From Patescibacteria group bacterium (GTDB lineage: Bacteria; Patescibacteriota; Patescibacteriia; UBA9570): 34,748 nt of DNA. The stretch covers positions 1 through 34,748 of the forward strand of contig JAJRVJ010000002.1 in assembly GCA_024277435.1 (NCBI GenBank). The letters are read 5' to 3'. Made by a program: the position numbers and the translations under genes. Positions 32,695 to 34,748 of this stretch are shown in pieces (the stretch's first letter is position 1; every line of letters begins with the position of its first letter). The notes under the pieces were generated by a model. That model saw nothing but the letters and a program-made list of their open reading frames with translations. It did no database searches and was not told the DNA's origin.

Positions 32695-34443
32695 ATGTCG
32701 GAAGATAATTTATACAATTTGCGCCACTCCGCGGCTCATATGTTGGCGGCGGCGGCACTAAAGCTTTATCCGGGCACTAAACTTGGTACAGGACCTGTTG
32801 TGAAGAATGGATTCTATTATGATTTATTATTTCCAGAACCAATTACGGACGCAGATCTAAAGAAGCTTGAAAAGCAAATGAAAAAAACCATGTCTGGTAA
32901 TCATGATTTTGTACGCAAGCCGGTAAATAAAAAAGTAGCGTTGGATTTTTATAAAGACCAGCCTTTTAAACAGGAGTTGGTAGAAAAATTTTCTGCTGAG
33001 GGGCGTGATTTAACACTCTATGAATCTGGACCATTCACCGATTTATGTGAAGGCGGGCATATAGAGAATACGAAAGAATTGAATCCTAAGGCATTTAAGC
33101 TGACAAAATTAGCTGGCGCTTATTGGCAGGCAGATGAATCGCGACCACAGATGACTCGGGTGTACGGTGTATTATTTGAAACTCCGGAAGAATTGGCGGC
33201 CTATTTTGCACAAATGAAGGAGGCTGAAAAGCGTGATCACCGTAAATTAGGTAAAGAGCTTGAGCTATTTACAATGGACGAATCTATTGGGCCGGGCCTA
33301 CCGATGTTCTATCCGAAAGGTGCAATGCTACGTGAATTAGTAGAAAACTTCATGGATGAACAACAAAAAGCTTTAGATTATGTGAAAATTTGGATTCCGC
33401 ATATTGCTAAAGGTGAATTGTATAAGAAATCTGGTCACTTAGGAAAGTATGATGCGATGTTTGCTCCAATGAACATGGATGGTGTTGATTATTACTTGAA
33501 GCCAATGAATTGTCCGCATTTTATGACTCTTTATAAAACGCAACTGCACAGCTATCGTGACCTTCCTTTGCGTTGGGCTTGTACCACAACTGTATATAGA
33601 AATGAAAAATCCGGTGAGCTAGCTGGCTTAACTAGAGTACGTGGACTCACTCAAGATGACTGTCATGTATTTATGCGGGAAGATCAAATTGATCAAGAGT
33701 TTGATGTATTAATGGAGCTAATCGATCGTGTCTATAAAGCATTTGGTTTAGATGATTTTTGGGTGAGCGTTTCCATTCGTGATAAAGATGATTTAGATAA
33801 ATATTTAGGCGCTCCGAAGGTATGGGATACTGCTGAGGCTACCTTAGAAAAACTAGTAAAAAATAGAAATTGGGAATATAAAGTAGTTGAAGGAGAGGCT
33901 GCATTTTACGGTCCTAAACTTGATTTTATTGCTAAGGATGCAATTGGACGTGAATGGCAATTATCTACCTTACAACTCGATTTTAACCTCCCAGAGCGCT
34001 TTGAATTAGAGTATATAGCTGATGATGGTACAAAAAAACGCCCAGTTGTTGCTCATAGAGCGGTGATGGGATCAGTTGAGCGCTGGATGGGTATTATTAT
34101 CGAACATTTTGCAGGTAAATTCCCCGTATGGCTCTCCCCTATTCAGGTACAATTGATTGCTGTAGGTGGTGGACATGTTGAATATTGTGAAGCATTAGCA
34201 AAAGAATATAAAAGTCATGGGATTCGGGTTGAAGTAGGCGGTGATGATGAAACGGTTGGAAATAAAATTCGTAAAGCTGTGCAACAAAAAATCCCCTATC
34301 TTTTAGTTATTGGGGATCAAGAAGTGAAAGATTCAACTGTAGCGGTTCGTAAACGTGGTAGTAGAGATTCTGAAACTATGAGCTCAGAAGCGTTCATTGC
34401 GCTTGTTGAGGAAAAGAATTCCAGTAGGGATTTAGAAATTTAA
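32695..34443 (+). CDS. thrS: Threonyl-tRNA synthetase lacking the N-terminal TGS domain
   Basis: The 582-aa class II synthetase charges tRNA-Thr. It starts directly with the editing domain: HSAAHML (residues 11-17, the HxxxH) and the later DLCEGGHI (near 118), so serine editing should be possible. The catalytic domain shows motif 1 (near 215), motif 2 (YRNEKSGELAGLTRVRGLTQDDCHVF near 300) and motif 3 (VAHRAVMGSVERWMGI near 452); zinc ligands are Cys in MNCPHF near 272, a His near 322 and a His near 452. The anticodon-binding domain (VQLIAVGGGHVEYCEAL onwards) is complete. The usual 60-residue TGS domain seen in E. coli (642 aa) is absent, and the leaderless promoter fixes the short start, so it is not a misplaced start codon. 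Confidence 0.96.
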   Translation: MSEDNLYNLRHSAAHMLAAAALKLYPGTKLGTGPVVKNGFYYDLLFPEPITDADLKKLEKQMKKTMSGNHDFVRKPVNKKVALDFYKDQPFKQELVEKFSAEGRDLTLYESGPFTDLCEGGHIENTKELNPKAFKLTKLAGAYWQADESRPQMTRVYGVLFETPEELAAYFAQMKEAEKRDHRKLGKELELFTMDESIGPGLPMFYPKGAMLRELVENFMDEQQKALDYVKIWIPHIAKGELYKKSGHLGKYDAMFAPMNMDGVDYYLKPMNCPHFMTLYKTQLHSYRDLPLRWACTTTVYRNEKSGELAGLTRVRGLTQDDCHVFMREDQIDQEFDVLMELIDRVYKAFGLDDFWVSVSIRDKDDLDKYLGAPKVWDTAEATLEKLVKNRNWEYKVVEGEAAFYGPKLDFIAKDAIGREWQLSTLQLDFNLPERFELEYIADDGTKKRPVVAHRAVMGSVERWMGIIIEHFAGKFPVWLSPIQVQLIAVGGGHVEYCEALAKEYKSHGIRVEVGGDDETVGNKIRKAVQQKIPYLLVIGDQEVKDSTVAVRKRGSRDSETMSSEAFIALVEEKNSSRDLEI

Positions 34444-34453
34444 TATAGTATAG

Positions 34454-34520
34454 GGTCGATGCGACCGGACGTGGAACTGGCGAGCGTAGGCTCGTTTGTT
34501 CACACTTGTGTCCGGCCGCA
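34454..34520. other. Cluster of inverted repeats (structured GC-rich DNA or RNA)
   Basis: Behind thrS come GGTCG-ATG-CGACC (34454-34466) and, inside a larger stem, CGAGC-GTAG-GCTCG (34481-34494). The larger stem joins TGCGACCGGAC (34460-34470) with GTCCGGCCGCA (34510-34520), ten of eleven pairs. The first hairpin and the larger stem share bases and exclude each other. There is no U-run, so it is not a standard terminator. It could be a recombination or transposon end, or the 3' end of a GC-rich gene on the minus strand. Confidence 0.5.
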
Positions 34521-34534
34521 GACCCAGAAGAGGA

Positions 34535-34693
34535 TCAGCTCGAAGGGTCGATATCCTTGCCGATCTCGGCGTTGCTGATGGTGCGGAAGAGCGCGACGAG
34601 GCCATCGGTCGAGACCGTTTCATTTTGGGCGCGTAAAAAGTCGTTTTCTCTGCTATGATTAGCTTCAAATACATTGTTTAACCTGTTAAGAAG
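34535..34693 (-). pseudogene. Fragment of a minus-strand gene end, partly GC-rich
   Basis: A frame open from 34693 to a TGA at 34535 gives 52 codons without an ATG. Its last part, TVSTDGLVALFRTISNAEIG and then KDIDPSS-stop, has the codon use of a GC-rich coding sequence, while the first part (to about 34625) is AT-rich. It looks like the broken-off C-terminus of a foreign gene joined to local DNA. I recognise no family. An overlapping minus frame (34432-34674) has an ATG but runs into thrS and looks accidental. Confidence 0.35.
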
Positions 34694-34698
34694 CTAAT
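34658..34698. repeat. Inverted repeat ATTAGCTT / AAGCTAAT near right edge
   Basis: ATTAGCTT (34658-34665) and AAGCTAAT (34691-34698) face each other over 25 bases, with a smaller TTAAC-CT-GTTAA inside. On the plus strand it is followed by ATGATAAAAAAAA. It could be a weak terminator or the end of a mobile element. Beyond it, to 34748, there is only a 14-codon frame starting at ATG 34700 and nothing I can identify. Confidence 0.35.
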
Positions 34699-34748
34699 TA
34701 TGATAAAAAAAACGAAACAATCCTTATTGTCCAAAGTGCGCTAATCCA

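Noticed and set aside
34432-34674. 80-codon minus-strand frame overlapping the thrS end
   Set aside because: It crosses the hairpin cluster and the thrS stop, is Arg/Ser-rich as expected of a GC-rich shadow, and competes with the better frame ending at 34535.

Overview
The window looks like a piece of a Patescibacteria (CPR, Parcubacteria-like) genome. From about 4.74 kb to 34.44 kb it is AT-rich and gene-dense, with intergenic gaps of a few bases. Several of its genes are of kinds I associate with that group: a baseplate-J-like membrane protein, a lysozyme-like surface protein, small membrane proteins without wider relatives I can name, a ThrRS without its TGS domain and a degenerate PriA. 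The phylum assignment is an inference from gene content; there is no rRNA or tRNA gene to confirm it. Standard stop codons are used.

Layout. 1-407: AT-rich edge holding the cut-off start of a gene on the minus strand (possibly an IS30-like transposase) and a consensus-type promoter. About 394-4730: a strikingly GC-rich island with two exported proteins on the plus strand, a 754-aa protein with MopE-like Cys/Asp repeats and a MYXO-CTERM-like tail, and a 589-aa protein whose end resembles an outer-membrane beta-barrel. Both have good Shine-Dalgarno sites, unlike the rest of the window. They look foreign (a Myxococcota or deltaproteobacterium-like donor) or are an assembly chimera. 4774-8241: minus-strand M23 peptidase, gltX and a WecG/TagA-type glycosyltransferase. 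8291-13538: plus-strand surface lysozyme-like protein, LigB-fold protein, then priA-def-fmt. 13518-17429: minus-strand cluster of two glycosyltransferases, an amino-acid permease and a lipoprotein. 17477-24604: minus-strand rplY operon ending in two tandem DUF3048 proteins, a membrane protein and a large subtilisin-like protease. 24671-28021: minus-strand zinc-ribbon protein, a rodA interrupted by an in-frame TAA and two small CPR-type membrane proteins, with one plus-strand membrane coiled-coil protein between them. 28065-34443: plus-strand dnaE, baseplate-J-like protein, a 34-aa membrane miniprotein and thrS. 34450-34748: another GC-rich, hairpin-rich patch and the AT-rich window edge.

Themes. 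The core genes serve replication, translation initiation, aminoacylation and envelope building (RodA, M23, glycosyltransferases, DUF3048 proteins, protease). The strongest regulatory signal is a recurrent architecture in which a TATAAT/TATACT-type -10 box lies 5-9 bases before the start codon and no Shine-Dalgarno is present. At least eight genes show it, which implies leaderless mRNAs. It also corrects the start of dnaE, the baseplate-J-like gene and the 27.5-kb gene. The most unusual items are the GC-rich island of apparent diderm surface proteins in a CPR context, the PriA that has lost its Walker motifs but keeps its place in priA-def-fmt, and the nonsense codon in rodA.
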